Origin: Siphonodentalium dalli
Taxonomy: Eukaryota; Mollusca; Scaphopoda; Gadilida; Siphonodentaliidae
Direction of reading: 5' to 3'
Assembly (NCBI GenBank): GCA_032622095.1
Contig: CP136064.1
Coordinates: 253,334,484-253,398,483, forward strand
DNA length: 64,000 nt
The notes beneath the pieces were generated by a model. The model was not told where the DNA came from. It ran no database searches and worked only from the letters and a program-made list of their open reading frames with translations. Numbering within the stretch: position 1 is the first letter of the stretch; each line of letters starts with the position of its first letter. Position numbers and translations under genes: made by a program. Shown one piece after another: positions 23,241 through 34,381 of the stretch.

Positions 23241-23682
23241 GTTGCGCATGTACATATTGAACGTAACAAAATCAGTATATTATTTAAATGCTACTATGCA
23301 CAAACTGCAACATACTCAATTCAGGAACCTTCATCTGGGAGCTTGCTTCACGTTTTGAACGGATGCCCTTTGGAACCTGTATCAGCATGCCGCCTAATGA
23401 GCACACGCCTGCACTGCGCTGCCCATTTGTATGAACACTTTATTTCACTAAAACTGTATTTCTACATACCAAGTAAACATTGCGCATGCACATATTGAAC
23501 GAAACAAAATCAGTATATTATTTAAATGCTACTATGCACCAACTGAAACATACTCAATTCAGGAACCTTCATTCGGGAGATTGCTTCACGTTTGGAACGG
23601 ACCCCCTTTGGAACCTGTATTCAGCATGCCGCCTAATGAGCACACGCATGCACTGCGTGGCCCATTTGTATGAATACTTTAT
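23241..23682 (+). repeat. Tandem duplication of a roughly 240-bp family H unit
   Basis: Two direct units start GCGCATGTACATATTGAAC (about 23245) and GCGCATGCACATATTGAAC (about 23486), both with CAGTATATTATTTAAATGCT. The second is cut by insertion of family G element 2. Related units reappear at 26540-27060. Confidence 0.85.
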
Positions 23683-26492
23683 TAGCTCAACTTTACTTTG
23701 TAAAGTTTGAGCTATTGCCATGGCTTTGTCGTCCGTTGTCCGTAAGGCGTCAACAATGCAGTCTACAGGTCGTACCTTTGATCGGATCATTATGAAATTT
23801 GTCATAGCTGTTGACATCAACATTTAGACTAGAATGATTCATTTTGGGGTCATTCGGTAAAAAAAACATGGCCGCCAGTGGCCATCTTGCATTTCAAAAT
23901 TCAATCCATTAGCACGGGCTACAGGGCGTACTGTTTGTCTGATCGTCATGAAATTTGTCATGGATGTTAATATTGACATGTAGATGGGAACGAGTAATTT
24001 TGGGGTCATTTGGCCCAAAAACATGGCCGCCATCTTGGATTTTACTCTTTGAATGACTAAATTCTTTAGCACGGGCTACAGGTCGTACTTTTAGTCTGAT
24101 CATCATAAAATTTGTCAAGAATGTTAATAATGACATGTAGATGGGAACGAGTCATTTTGGGGTCATTCGGCCAATAAACATGGCCGCCAGCAGGCATCTT
24201 TGATTTCACTCTTTGTATGACAATCCTTTAGCACGGGCTACAGGTCGTACCTTTAATCCGATCATCATAAAATTTGTCATGGCTGTTGAAATTGGAATGT
24301 AGATGGGAACGAGTCATTTTGGGGTCATTCGGACAAAAAACAATGGCCGCCAGTGGCCATCTTGGATTTCAAAATTCAATCCATTAGCACGGGCCACAGG
24401 TCGTACTGTTCGTCTGATCATCATGAAATTTGTCATGGATGTTAATATTGACATGTAGATGGGAACGAGTAATTTTGGGGTCATTCGGCCTCAAAACATG
24501 CGGCCAGCAGCCATCTTGGATTTTACTCTTTCTATGACTAAATTCTTTAGCACGGGCTACAGGTCGTACCTTTAGTCTGATCATCATCAAATTTCTCATG
24601 GATGTTAATATTCACATGTAGATGGGAACGAGTCATTTTGGGGTCATTCGGTCAAAAAACATGGTCGCCAGCAGGCATCTTTGATTTTACTCTTTGTATG
24701 ACTAAATCCTTTAGCACGGGCTACAGGTCGTACCTTTAGTCCGATCATCATAAAATTTGTCATGGCTGTTGAAATTGGAATGTAGATGGGAACGAGTCAT
24801 TTTGGGGTCATTGGGACAAAAAACATGGCCGCCAGCGGCCATCTTGGAATTCAAAATTTAATCCATTAGCACGAGCCACAGGTCGTACTGTTAGTCTGAA
24901 TCATCATGAAATTTGTCATGGATGATAATATTGACATGTAGATGGGAACGAGTAATTTTGGGGTCATTCGGCCAAAAAACATGGCCGCCAGCAGCCATCT
25001 TGGATTTTACTCTTTGTATGACTAAATTCTTCAGCACGGGATGCAGGTCGTACCTTTAGTCTGATTATCATAAAATTTGTCATGGTTATTAACAATGTCA
25101 TGTAGGTGGGAACGATTAATTTTGGGGTCATTCGGCCAAAAAACATGGTCGCCAGCAGCCATCTTGGATTTTACTCTTTGTATGACTAAATCCTTTAGCA
25201 CGGGCTACATGTCCTACTTTTTGTCTGATCATCATAAAATTTGTCAAGAATGTTAATAATGTCATGTAGGTGGGAACGATTAATTTTGGGGTCATTCGGC
25301 CAAAAAACATGGTCGCCAGCAGCCATCTTGGATTTTACTCTTTGTATGACTAAATCCTTTAGCACGGGCTACATGTCCTACTTTTTGTCTGATCATCATA
25401 AAATTTGTCAAGAATGTTAATAATGACATGTAGATGGGAACAAGTCATTTTGGGGTCATTCGGCCAAAAAACATGGCCGCCTGCAGCCATCTTGGATTTT
25501 ACTCTTTGTATGACTAAATCCTTTAGCACGGGCTACAGGTCGTACCTTTAGTCTGATCATCATAAAAATTTTCATGGCTGTTGAAATTGGAATGTAGATG
25601 GGAACGAGTTATTTTGGGGTCATTTGGACAAAAAACATGGCTGCCAGCGGCCATCTTGGATTTCAAAATTTAATCCATTAGCACGGGCCACAGGTCGTAC
25701 TGTTCGTCTGATCATCATGAAATTTGTCATGGATGATAATATTGACATGTAGATGGGTTATTAACAATGTCATGTAGGTGGGAACGATTAATTTTGGGGT
25801 CATTCGGCCAAACAACATGGCTGCCAGCAGCCATCTTGGATTTTACTCTTTGTATGACTAAATTCTTCAGCACGGGCTGCAGGTCGTACCTTTAGTCTGA
25901 TCATCATAAAATTTGTCATGGATATTAACAATATCATGTAGGTGGGAAACGAGTAATTTTGGGGTCATTCGGCCAAAAAACATGGTCACCAGCAGCCATC
26001 TTGGATTTTACTCTTTGTATGACTAAATCCTTTAGCACGGGCTACAGGTCGTACCTTTAGTCTGATCATCATAAAATTTGTCATGAATGTTAATAATGAC
26101 ATGTAGATGGGAACGAGTTATTTTGGGGTCATTTGGACAAAAAACATGGCTGCCAGCAGCCAACTTGGATTTTACTCTTTGTATGACTAAATTCTTTAGC
26201 ATGGGCTACAGGTCGTACCTTTAGTCATGGACGTAAATATATATTATCATCGCTGCTTTAGTCTGATCGTCATAAAATTTGTCATGGATGTTAACGATGA
26301 CATGTAGATGGGAACGACTCATTTTGGGGTCATTCGGCCGAAAACATGGCCGCCAGCAGCCATCTTGGATTTTACTTTTCTCTTCATGTCCAAATTTAAC
26401 TAGTATTAGACATTCAACTTTCCACATTCCATTGACTGTAATACATTAAATTATTCCCTTTCCAAGTTGAGCTACAGTGTCATTGACACTTT
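23683..26492 (+). mobile_element. Family G element 2, Helentron-like, about 15 core units
   Basis: The 5' end TAGCTCAACTTTACTTTG folds into a hairpin with AAAGTTTGAGCT. The 3' end AAGTTGAGCTAC is followed by the hairpin AGTGTCATTGACACT (26476-26490). Between lie about 15 tandem units of about 167 bp. The flanking H sequence is interrupted without an obvious target duplication, as expected for Helitron-type insertion. No Rep/helicase is present, so it is non-autonomous. Minus-strand frames at 23569-25310 read the units and are not genes. Confidence 0.8.
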
Positions 26493-27160
26493 CATTTCAA
26501 TAAAACAGTATTTTTACCCCCACCCCCATCTCCCCAACCCATGTATATGCATGCACATATGGAACGCAACAATCAAAATAGTTTACTTTATCTATACTGA
26601 AACAGGCTAAATTCGGGAGACTTTATTTAGCGGGGGAGGGACCTACAGCCCCTTTCTGCGCTTCGCGCACATTATATGATCTTAAACTGCGTGAGCTTCG
26701 CGCACATATAGGGAGCTTGCATCACATTTTAAACGGACCCCCTTTGGAACCTGTATTCAGCATGCAGCCTAATGATCACACGCCCTGCACTGCGCGGCCC
26801 ATTTGTATGAACACTTTATTTCAATAAAACTGTATTTTTGCCCCCACCATCATCTCCCCAAGCCACGTATATGCATGCACATATGGACCGCAACAATCAC
26901 GATTTTTTACTTTATCTATAGGGCCTACTAACTGATACAGGCTCTATTTGGAACCTTTATTTAGCGGGGAGGGGCTGCAGCCCCTTTGTGAGCTTCGCGC
27001 ACATTATATGAATTTAAACTGCGTGCGCTTCGCGCACATTGTGATCTTTTAAACATTTATTCTTTTATCAGATTTGCACTCAACCGAAAGATTAAAAGAA
27101 CATTAATTAGCTTCGTCAGTATTGTTTACACTGTAGGCCCTATTATTAGGCCTGTCCAGC

Positions 27161-27191
<31 letters not shown>

Positions 27192-27230
27192 CTCATTTAC
27201 ATCCATGGCCTGTCCCGGGAATGTGATTTT
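26493..27230 (+). mobile_element. Family H continuation between G and I insertions
   Basis: Two further H units (ATATGCATGCACATATGGA) with CAGCCCCTTT and CTTCGCGCACAT, then a TA microsatellite (27165-27191). Confidence 0.7.
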
Positions 27231-27990
27231 TATACCCCCCGCAACGAAGTTAGGGGGGGTATACTGGAGTCGGCTTGTCCGTCCGTCCATCCATCGTCCG
27301 TCCGTGGACACAAATTTGTCCGGAGTTTTTATCAATTTCCGTGAAACTTGGCACAGACATCAACCACCATGGGAACATGTGCACCTGTGATTATGACGTC
27401 TGTCGGACTTTTTTTGGTGCGTTATCCCCCCTTTTTCGACCTAGAAAATTTTCGCAACATGTATACTTTTGTCCGAGATTTTATTCCTACATTTTTCGGT
27501 TAATTTTTTTAAAACGTGGCACAGATATTTAGTACCATGGGAAATTGTGCACCTGCGATTATGACGTCTATCCAACATGTTTTGGTGGAGTTATCCCCCT
27601 TTTTCGACTTAGAAACTTTTTTTGCAACATGCATAATTTTGTCCGAGCTTTTATTCCTACATTTTTCGGTCAATGTTTTTAATCTTGGCACTGATATTTA
27701 GTACCATGGAAACCTGTGCACCTGCGATTATGACGTCTGTCCAACATATTTTGTGTGGAGTTATTCCCCTTTTTCGACTTAGAATTTTTTTCGCAACATA
27801 CATAATTTTGTCCAAGCTTTTATTCCTACATTTTTTGGTCAATAGGTTTAAGATTAGGGTTATGGTTGTACACCTGCAATGGGAACTGTTATTTTATTAT
27901 TTTAACTAACTGTTTACTGACATGTGAAACATCTTAGTATTTTTAAAACGGGGGGTATCCGTAGTCCCATTGGGACAGTCACACCTCTAG
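27231..27990 (+). mobile_element. Family I element 1, Helitron-like
   Basis: The 5' end TATACCCCCCGCAACGAAG is followed by GTCCGTCC runs and three 169-bp tandem units (GGCACAGATATTTAGTACCA, CCTGTGCACCTGCGATTATG). The 3' end has the hairpin GTCCCATTGGGAC (27964-27976), 10 nt, then CTAG (27987-27990) and T. That is the canonical Helitron 3' signature. There is no coding sequence. Frames across 27205-27909 are in-frame readings of the units. Confidence 0.8.
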
Positions 27991-28698
27991 TTCTAACTGA
28001 GTTTGGCGAATTCACTAATTTCACGGTAGGCCTACCCACTCGCGGGAGGTCAGACTGTCCATTCGGCATCTTCCGTGTATACCGGTACTCCTTCGATACC
28101 ACACTCAATGCACAACTTCGTATCAAAGACAGAATTCTTTACTTATGTTCAAAACCAACTGGCAAATTAAAATACCATATTAGCACCCATGCCCAACGAC
28201 GAACGTTCGAGTCTTGACTCTGCACCCCGCTACATCTACCCTTTTCCAATGACGGTAGAACGTTCGAGTCTTGACTACACCCCACTATACATGCCCTTCC
28301 GCGACAAAATCAACATTCGTTATCTAAATTCACAATGAACCTGAACTGACATATTAATTTAGCGCTTCTTTCCAACAACGCTTTGGTTGAGCGCATGGAA
28401 GTTTCGCCTACAATAGCAAAGCAAGTGTTGGTTTGCGTTCGACGTCAATGATGTCATTTCGACAAACGTCATAAGAAATAGTGTCTACTTGAGTGCAGAT
28501 ACTGCATTTGGGGACCATGTTAGATCTAAGGTTTGCTTGGACCAATCGGCGTGAAATTTGATGAGTCACCTTTTATGACACACTATAGGCCGTGGTACAA
28601 ATTTGGGCCACATTGGACCCATGGTTAAAAAGTTATAAACGTGCCAAAAGCGTGACCGAGTTATACACACACAGACGACGGGTTTTATATATATAGAT
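27991..28698 (+). mobile_element. Family H tail, copy 2
   Basis: 28066-28698 repeats 22664-23235 in direct orientation, including GGACCATGTTAGATCTAAGG, CCAAAAGCGTGACC and the CGACGGGTTTTATATATATA end. The sequence before 28066 is H-type but was displaced by the I element. Confidence 0.75.
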
Positions 28699-28735
28699 AG
28701 ATTATTACAAAAAAAATAAGTAGGATGCACCTTAA

Positions 28736-29117
28736 CCCTTTACCCAACAGAAGGGCCCTGTGCCAATGCATTCTCTTATATATGCGAGTCGACCATAGGT
28801 CGCCTCGCATATATAAGAGAATGCATTGGCCTAACACATTAAAAATTATAAAATTGTTAAAGAATGTAAGAAAAAATGGTAAAAAGTGTTAAAAAAAGAT
28901 TTTTTTTATGCCAATGCATTCTCTTATATATGCGAGGCGACCTATGGTCGACTCGCATATATAAGAGAATGCATTGGCACAGGGCATAACTGTAACTATC
29001 ACAATGTGGTCAAGGAGCCGGTTCCAATGATATCCATATGTGTATGGTTCTATTGAGACAGACCGAAGATATTTTAGGCTGTTGAAGCTTTATTTGGCCG
29101 GTTTGTTGGGTAAAGGG
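28736..29117 (+). mobile_element. Family C element 2, TTAA-flanked (382 bp)
   Basis: TTAA at 28732-28735 and 29118-29121. CCCTTTACCCAACA start and TGTTGGGTAAAGGG end. Two ATATATGCGAG hairpins in the body mirror each other across a T-rich centre. The unique right part has GAGACAGACCGAAGATATTT. Confidence 0.95.
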
Positions 29118-29227
29118 TTAATACTTGTTTATATATCACTAGCTTATGGCCATTCTAGTGGCAGAAAGCTAGTGATGTTAATCCATAAACAAGTCTTAAG
29201 GTGTATACTACTCATTTCTTTCAACTA

Positions 29228-29302
29228 CAGTAATGCCCTTAGTAATCGACTCCTTAACCACAGCAGAATTATGGGTAACTTTTCAGGATTTAGTCAGAAA
29301 TA
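29228..29302 (+). mobile_element. Family B MITE, left half only
   Basis: CAGTAATGCCCTTAGTAATC through CAGGATTTAGTCAGAAATAT, then an abrupt junction with family M. TA precedes it. Confidence 0.85.
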
Positions 29303-29612
29303 TTTTGTCCTTGGGATGCCCTAGGGAGAAGTGACTTCTCTTTCATACACCAATTTGCATTTTTCAAAACAGCATATTTGAAGTGTATTTGCGAATTATA
29401 ATTGTGCACTTACTAATTACAATGGTAATTTAAATGGGCTATTTTATTGCCAAATACTTATTGGATCACAGAAAGGTGATGTTAAGAAGTAAATTAAACT
29501 TCAGCCTTGATCACTTCTCCCTGATAAAAGTCCATTTCTCCCTGATAATCTCAATAAAGAGAAGTGACCAATTTGAATTCTCTCGACTGGTCCCTGTCTT
29601 TTTTTCTTCTCA
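29303..29612 (+). repeat. Family M dispersed repeat, copy 1
   Basis: AGGGAGAAGTGACTTCTC to GAAGTGACCAATTTGAATTC. It aligns to 39960-40380 (GGAGAAGTGACCTCTC, ACTTATTGGATC, ACTTCTCCCTGAT). It has a single copy of the GGATCACAGAAAGGTGATGT motif that is expanded in copy 2. Confidence 0.75.
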
Positions 29613-29689
29613 GGTGTTGATGCTGATTAGTTATTATTAGCATTGACAACTGGTGGGAATTTTATAAATGTGAGGCCATTATCTATTTC

Positions 29690-29859
29690 CAGGGATGTTC
29701 AGAAAATAATAGCAAACAACAGATATACCACTAGTTCAGAAGGACTCCAATTCTTTGGTGACAAATATTTAGATAGTATGTTCAACAAACGGCCTATATG
29801 GTTATTTGCTGAACTTATTATCTGAACATCTCGTCAATGAGTAATTAGTATTGAAAGGG
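29690..29859 (-). mobile_element. Family E element, partial, inverted
   Basis: It ends ACTAATTACTCATTGACGAG (reverse strand) next to CCCTTTCAATAC and TTAA (29860-29863). It contains the GAACTTATTATCTGAAC motif of family E. The far end is unclear. Confidence 0.6.
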
Positions 29860-29938
29860 TTAATGATTGATGTAGTCTCATCATTTTGTTTGATCTCTTG
29901 CTGCATGATCTCTTAATTATGGTCAAAAACTCACTATA

Positions 29939-30093
29939 CAGTAATGCCCTAAGTAATCGACTCCTTAACCACAGCAGAATTATGGGTAACTTTTCAGGAT
30001 TTAGTCGGATATATGGCTTGTTGCCATTCATCGGAAAGCTCTCAATAGATAATTCTGCTGTGGTTAAGGAGTCAATTACTTAGGGCATTACTG
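29939..30093. mobile_element. Family B MITE (155 bp)
   Basis: TA on both sides. CAGTAATGCCCTAAGTAATC and its inverted counterpart. Internal deletion relative to the 213-bp copies. Confidence 0.92.
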
Positions 30094-30095
30094 TA

Positions 30096-31080
30096 CATGT
30101 ATCAGAAAAGGCTTGTATGGCTATACATATAATCATTATCTATATCATTGGAAGAGTATTCAAAATCGGAAGTCCCTTCTGAAGGTGTTCAAGGAATGTC
30201 CTGATCAGACTCAAAGTGAAAGTTCGGTCATTTTTAATGGAGTTTCATCATAATACCACCAATTCACCTTGGAATAAATTATAAGGAGAGAGTGGGTAAA
30301 AATTTTGTACCTATAAAAGCTGTTTTCTTTTTCCAAACTAGGGTATTAGTTGGGCTCCATTTGTCCATCCATATGAACATTTCACTTGTCAATTGGGTGT
30401 GTATTATTTGTTGTCCTTTGGTATGGTAATAGCCCAGCTTGCGGGGGGGGGGGGGGGGAGGTTGCCCATTTGGGTTTAGTCCATATATTCTTTCTTATTA
30501 GAGTTACAACCCTCGTTCTACTTGTAAATTTTCACTCAGAGCAGCCATTTTACATGATCGTCACCCTCATTGAATTGGCTTGCCGATTCTGACTCGTCCA
30601 TACACAATCACTATATTGCAGACGGACTATCAATAAGAATCACCCCTAGCAGAGATTGGATTCGTATAACAAGTTTTCCACATTCCGTCGTGTTTCATTA
30701 CGAAAATGTTACAACAACACTATACAATGCCAAACCTGTAGATGCTAGGTAGAGATATTCCACCTATTCCAGACATGATTGAAATATATATGTATGCCAA
30801 ATACAACATGACGAAATATCAGAAAATATTAAGAATAAGAGGAAAGTTGCCAACACTCCAAATATATGAGTATACGCGAACAGACTTATTTTTGTACTGC
30901 CACCACTCAATCGCTGATGAGTGCTCGGTAATATATGAATATGCAAAAGGGCAAGGGCATTTAGCAATATTATATACACTGTTTCCGAGCTTACATACAT
31001 GAAACTGAACTAAAAAAGAAAAAGAAACTTTCTAAAGAAACTAAATAACTTGTTAATTTGATAATAAAGATACATAACAG
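30096..31080. other. Unique DNA with a possible exon
   Basis: No repeat ends apart from a G16 tract at 30443-30458. Open frames at 30570-30752 and 30742-31002 overlap in different frames. Only the first has plausible splice signals (listed separately). Confidence 0.4.
30622..30748 (+). CDS. Possible internal coding exon (127 bp), unknown gene
   Basis: An acceptor-like CACTATATTGCAG precedes and a donor-like CTAG-GTAGAG follows. Between them the frame beginning after 2 nt is open for 41 codons and reads GLSIRITPSRDWIRITSFPH then SVVFHYENVTTTLYNAKPVDA. It ends in phase with 2 nt left over. The composition looks protein-like and sits in repeat-free DNA, but 41 open codons are easily met by chance and the donor is weak. 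No family is recognised. A pseudogene or a chance frame is equally possible. Confidence 0.2.
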
Positions 31081-31130
31081 AGAAGGTGAGGCCTAAGCAG
31101 AATGAGGTCCCCAGAATTTAGCTATGCTAG
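31081..31130 (-). mobile_element. Family A fragment
   Basis: GAGGCCTAAGCAGAATGAGG and the start of the second arm, preceded by the AAACTGAACT-type centre from 31003. The rest is absent. Confidence 0.6.
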
Positions 31131-31139
31131 CCCGCTGAT

Positions 31140-31630
31140 ACTTAGCTCTATCAGGGTCGCTATCTTGTCATGGATTTTAATGCTGTTAAAAACACCTGGT
31201 TTTACAAGATTATTGTGAATTCAGGAAATGCTTGTGTAATGCAATTTTTTTACATCAGAAAAATTAAATGATCATGGTAGTAATGTTTTTAACAGTCTGT
31301 AAGGTGATATGTATTCCAAATAAATGCCGGATGTGCGTGGGACTATTTGCCTATAAATTCCAATTCAATTATATGAATGACTCAACAGAGAAGACGCGCA
31401 TACATCAACCCGCATACATCAACCGGTGCTGTGGCTTTAACTGTTTTCAATTGTTATACTCTGGATCGCATGTCACACGCATTATTAGTTCAGTGATAAT
31501 CGTTCCTGTAACAGAGGTGAAAATCGGTGCTCTGATTACCACCTCTGAAAGAGATTGGGGACATATATGCCTTGCTTGGCTTTGCATTTGTAACATTTTA
31601 ACTATCATCTTAGCAGAATAGAGTGCAGAT
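31140..31630. other. Unique DNA
   Basis: Contains a 117-codon frame (31268-31621) with no recognisable domain; a few frames of this length are expected by chance in such AT-rich DNA. Confidence 0.45.
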
Positions 31631-31698
31631 CAAGCCTGAGTTTAGTGTTCCTGTCATTTACAGAATGAGGTCCCCAGAGGGTGAATTTAGTGACGATA
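31631..31698 (+). mobile_element. Family A left-end fragment
   Basis: CAAGCCTGAGTTTAGTGTTC and the first half of the first arm, cut at GTGACGATA by the foldback element that follows. Confidence 0.8.
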
Positions 31699-31807
31699 TG
31701 GGAAATTTCGAGTTCCACAAAAAATGTCAGACCGATCTTGCATCCATACTCTACGGAACACCAACAAATCATCCATTTGTTAAATGAAATCTCGCCGATG
31801 ACCTTAA

Positions 31808-33068
31808 CTCTTTAACACTCAAATAGTTTTCTAGCATAACCCTCAATGACGTGATTTGACGTGGCTACCTATTCCTCAATGACGTGATTTGACATGTTGG
31901 TTTGCATGGCAAGTTTTTCGTTTATATAAACGGTGTATATTCAAGTTTTTTATGCTTCATTGAATATGAATAATGTGACATAACTGTTCAGAACAACACC
32001 TTGTCGATTTCTGGTCAAGTAGCGGGAAGTTTATATCGCTATAAAGTGCAGTTTAATATGGAATAATCCATTTCAATCCCGGCTTGGGGTGCAAATAATT
32101 ATTCCATTTTCAATGACATACCGGTACCCAGGTATTATAACGTACTGGTATCAGTACTGAAATTGTCTTCTAATGTTTCCAAATCCGCCTGAACAAACCA
32201 AAGATCTATTTCCTAGTTGCCATTTTCTGAATAATTATATCGTTTGAACCAACTTTGCAATTATTAATTCAACTTCGGTCGAGTGAAAACCACGTGTGTG
32301 TGTTGTGTTGCAAACCGGAAGAGTGGATTAATTGGGAGGTTATTGGAAGAGCCTGTATAATTGATGGAAGAGCCGGACCAATCCAGTGATGGCAGAATCA
32401 AGCCTCACCCAAATAAGGAAGTTGAATTTATTTTTATTTTTTATTGATATTGGGAATCTTAGGAATTATTCATATTTAAGAGACGAGTAATACCATCGCA
32501 CCAGATAAATAAACAACGTGTTTTGCGAAAGCGACAAACTCAAAATGAAGCAACCAACAATCACGTCATAAAATGTTATGATTTACTCTATATTAAAGCT
32601 AGATTTTTCCAGTTTTCTCCGCAAAAGTTTAAATTATAATCGGAGATGGGATGTGTATTCCCTTCATCACAAGGATTTCCCCCTAAACGAATCGTCTGTT
32701 CAACTTTTTCTGGTGACTTTCTCAACTTTTCCGAGGGAGTTTGGCATAAATAAAAATGAAATTTTATCCATTCCTGCATGATTTAGACCGACCAGTTCCA
32801 TTGTATAGGCGTGATTCTCACAATGAAAATTTAGCTGGTAATAAGTTGTAGAATAACGGATACAATTTGCATTGAAATGTAACTTTCGGTGGTGTTCAAG
32901 AAATTCGCGGTAACAACATGTCTAATAAAATTATCAATAAGCGAGCGCAATAAATTCGCTGCTAATTACGCCCTGTTGTCTACCTTGACGTTACATTTGA
33001 GGGCTGTCCCGGGTAACGTCACAGGTACCCGTTAGACGCGTCAAATCACGTCATTGAGGGTTAAAGAG
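31808..33068. mobile_element. 1.26-kb TTAA-flanked element inside the foldback arm
   Basis: TTAA at 31804-31807 and 33069-33072. Ends CTCTTTAACACTCAA and CATTGAGGGTTAAAGAG. The uninterrupted right arm of the host (33609-33634) shows the empty site TTAA once. The left end also carries a duplicated CTCAATGACGTGATTTGAC block. No transposase frame is present, so it is non-autonomous, of piggyBac- or Kolobok-like target type. Confidence 0.88.
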
Positions 33069-33122
33069 TTAAACTAAATGAAAGTGTTAATAAACAAATC
33101 TCAACATGTCCTACATCTACAC

Positions 33123-33568
33123 CAAGACTGAGTTTAATGTGCCTGTCATTTGCAGAAGGAGGTCCCCAGAGGGTGAATTTAGTGAGGCTTTCCCGCCCAG
33201 TGGGCTAGCATCACTAAATTCACCCTCTGGGGACCTCATTCTGCTTAGGTCTCATTTTCTGTGAAGTATCTATAGTCTCAAATTAACATTTTTGTTAGTT
33301 ACTTTTTCCCTTCTCTTCAGTTTCTATATCTCCTAATTTGCAGAAGATAAAATTCATAATCGATGTTCCCAATGAGTGTACATCACAATATTCACCATTT
33401 GGAAACTTCAATCTGAGTCTATGTCTCCCATAGCAGATGAGGCCATGCAGAATTAGATCCCCAGAGGGTGAATTTGGTGACGCTAGCCCACTGTGCAGGA
33501 AAGCCTCACTAAACTCACCCTCTGGGGACCTTATTTTGCAAATGACAGGCACATTAAACTCAGTGTTG
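33123..33568. mobile_element. Family A long-form segment at the foldback centre (446 bp)
   Basis: Ends CAAGACTGAGTTTAATGTGC and its complement. Both hairpin arms and the long centre (TTCAGTTTCTATATCTCC, CACAATATTCACCATTTGG) are present. The adjoining 8-mers ATCTACAC and GTGTAGAT are inverted, not direct. Confidence 0.88.
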
Positions 33569-33740
33569 GTGTAGATGTAGGACATTTTGAGATTTGTTTG
33601 TTAACACTTTCATTTAGTTTAAGGTCATCAGCGAGATTTCATTTAACAAATGGATGATTTGTTGGTGTTCCATAGAGTATGGATGCAATTAAGATCGGTC
33701 TGACATTTTTTGTGGAACTCGAAATTTCCCACCCATAAAA

Positions 33741-34125
33741 ATGCTCTACGGAACGCAACAAAATCATCATCCATTACTTATATTTACACTCAACCGATTA
33801 CACTGGTAGATTAAAAGAGCATTAAGCACCCATTTCCAACGTGATTCTCTCAGCTTTGTGCAAGCTAATTGCGTTTACACAAAAATGGAAGCAAGTTGGT
33901 GTCGGAATGCGATGTCATGTGATGTAATTTCGACGAACCAAAGTCGTGCATTCATGTTTCACAATGCGATTGCATGTATGAGTGTAAATGTATGTCAAAT
34001 AGACATTATTTGCATTGTACATTTTCAGGCACAAACCATTGACTGAACTCCAAATTTTATTCATGCTTTGGGGAGATCGAACCACAAATCCCCATCCCCT
34101 CTGTAATGGCATATATATATATAAC
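33741..34125 (+). mobile_element. Family H fragment, copy 3
   Basis: GGAACGCAACAAAATCATC, TTACTTATATTTACACTCAA, TAAGCACCCATTTCCAAC and a TATATATATATA end match family H in a shortened form. Confidence 0.65.
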
Positions 34126-34132
34126 CCCCCAG

Positions 34133-34381
34133 ACAGTACACATTTATGATCTACCGACTAAGTCTCAGATATTGACTGTGCCTGACATTATCTGCACATT
34201 GCAGAATGGAATAATCAAATTCACCATAGAAAGTCTCGCGTGCATAAAAGGAGAGTATATTACTTCATATCACGGCACGATTCAGATACTGGAAGGTCAA
34301 AATATTCATCGTCGTCAACGCGAATCCATTAATGTCGACATGGCCGTTATAGTAGAACCAAATTTAATGATTAAATTATAG
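34133..34381 (+). CDS. Possible terminal coding fragment (82 codons), unknown
   Basis: After a CCCCCCAG acceptor-like junction the frame is open in phase 0 to TAG at 34379-34381. It has segments such as GIIKFTIESLACIKGEYITS, YHGTIQILEGQNIHRRQRES and INVDMAVIVEPNLMIKL. It lies just right of family H DNA in otherwise unique sequence. No domain is recognised, no AATAAA is seen close downstream and the polypyrimidine tract is poor, so this is only a candidate. Chance or a decayed gene remnant are alternatives. Confidence 0.2.
   Translation, partial: TVHIYDLPTKSQILTVPDIICTLQNGIIKFTIESLACIKGEYITSYHGTIQILEGQNIHRRQRESINVDMAVIVEPNLMIKL

Larger units (their letters stand above)
31699..33731. mobile_element. 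Long foldback element with a family A centre, split by a TTAA element
   Basis: The left arm runs 31699-31807 and 33073-33122. The right arm runs 33569-33731. Paired words include GGGAAATTTCGAGTTCCAC, GTCAGACCGATCTTGCATCC and GTCCTACATCTACACC with their complements. A family A-like segment lies exactly at the centre and continues the palindrome. The flanks of that segment are inverted rather than direct repeats, so it is part of the foldback and not a simple later insertion. The left arm is interrupted by a 1261-bp TTAA unit. Confidence 0.85.

Noticed and set aside
23569-25310. Series of minus-strand frames with IQDGCWRPCF motifs
   Set aside because: Same cause as above: tandem G units, no start context, no independent coding signal.
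31268-31621. 117-codon frame in unique DNA
   Set aside because: A few frames of this length are expected by chance in 64 kb of AT-rich DNA. No domain, splice signals or promoter context.
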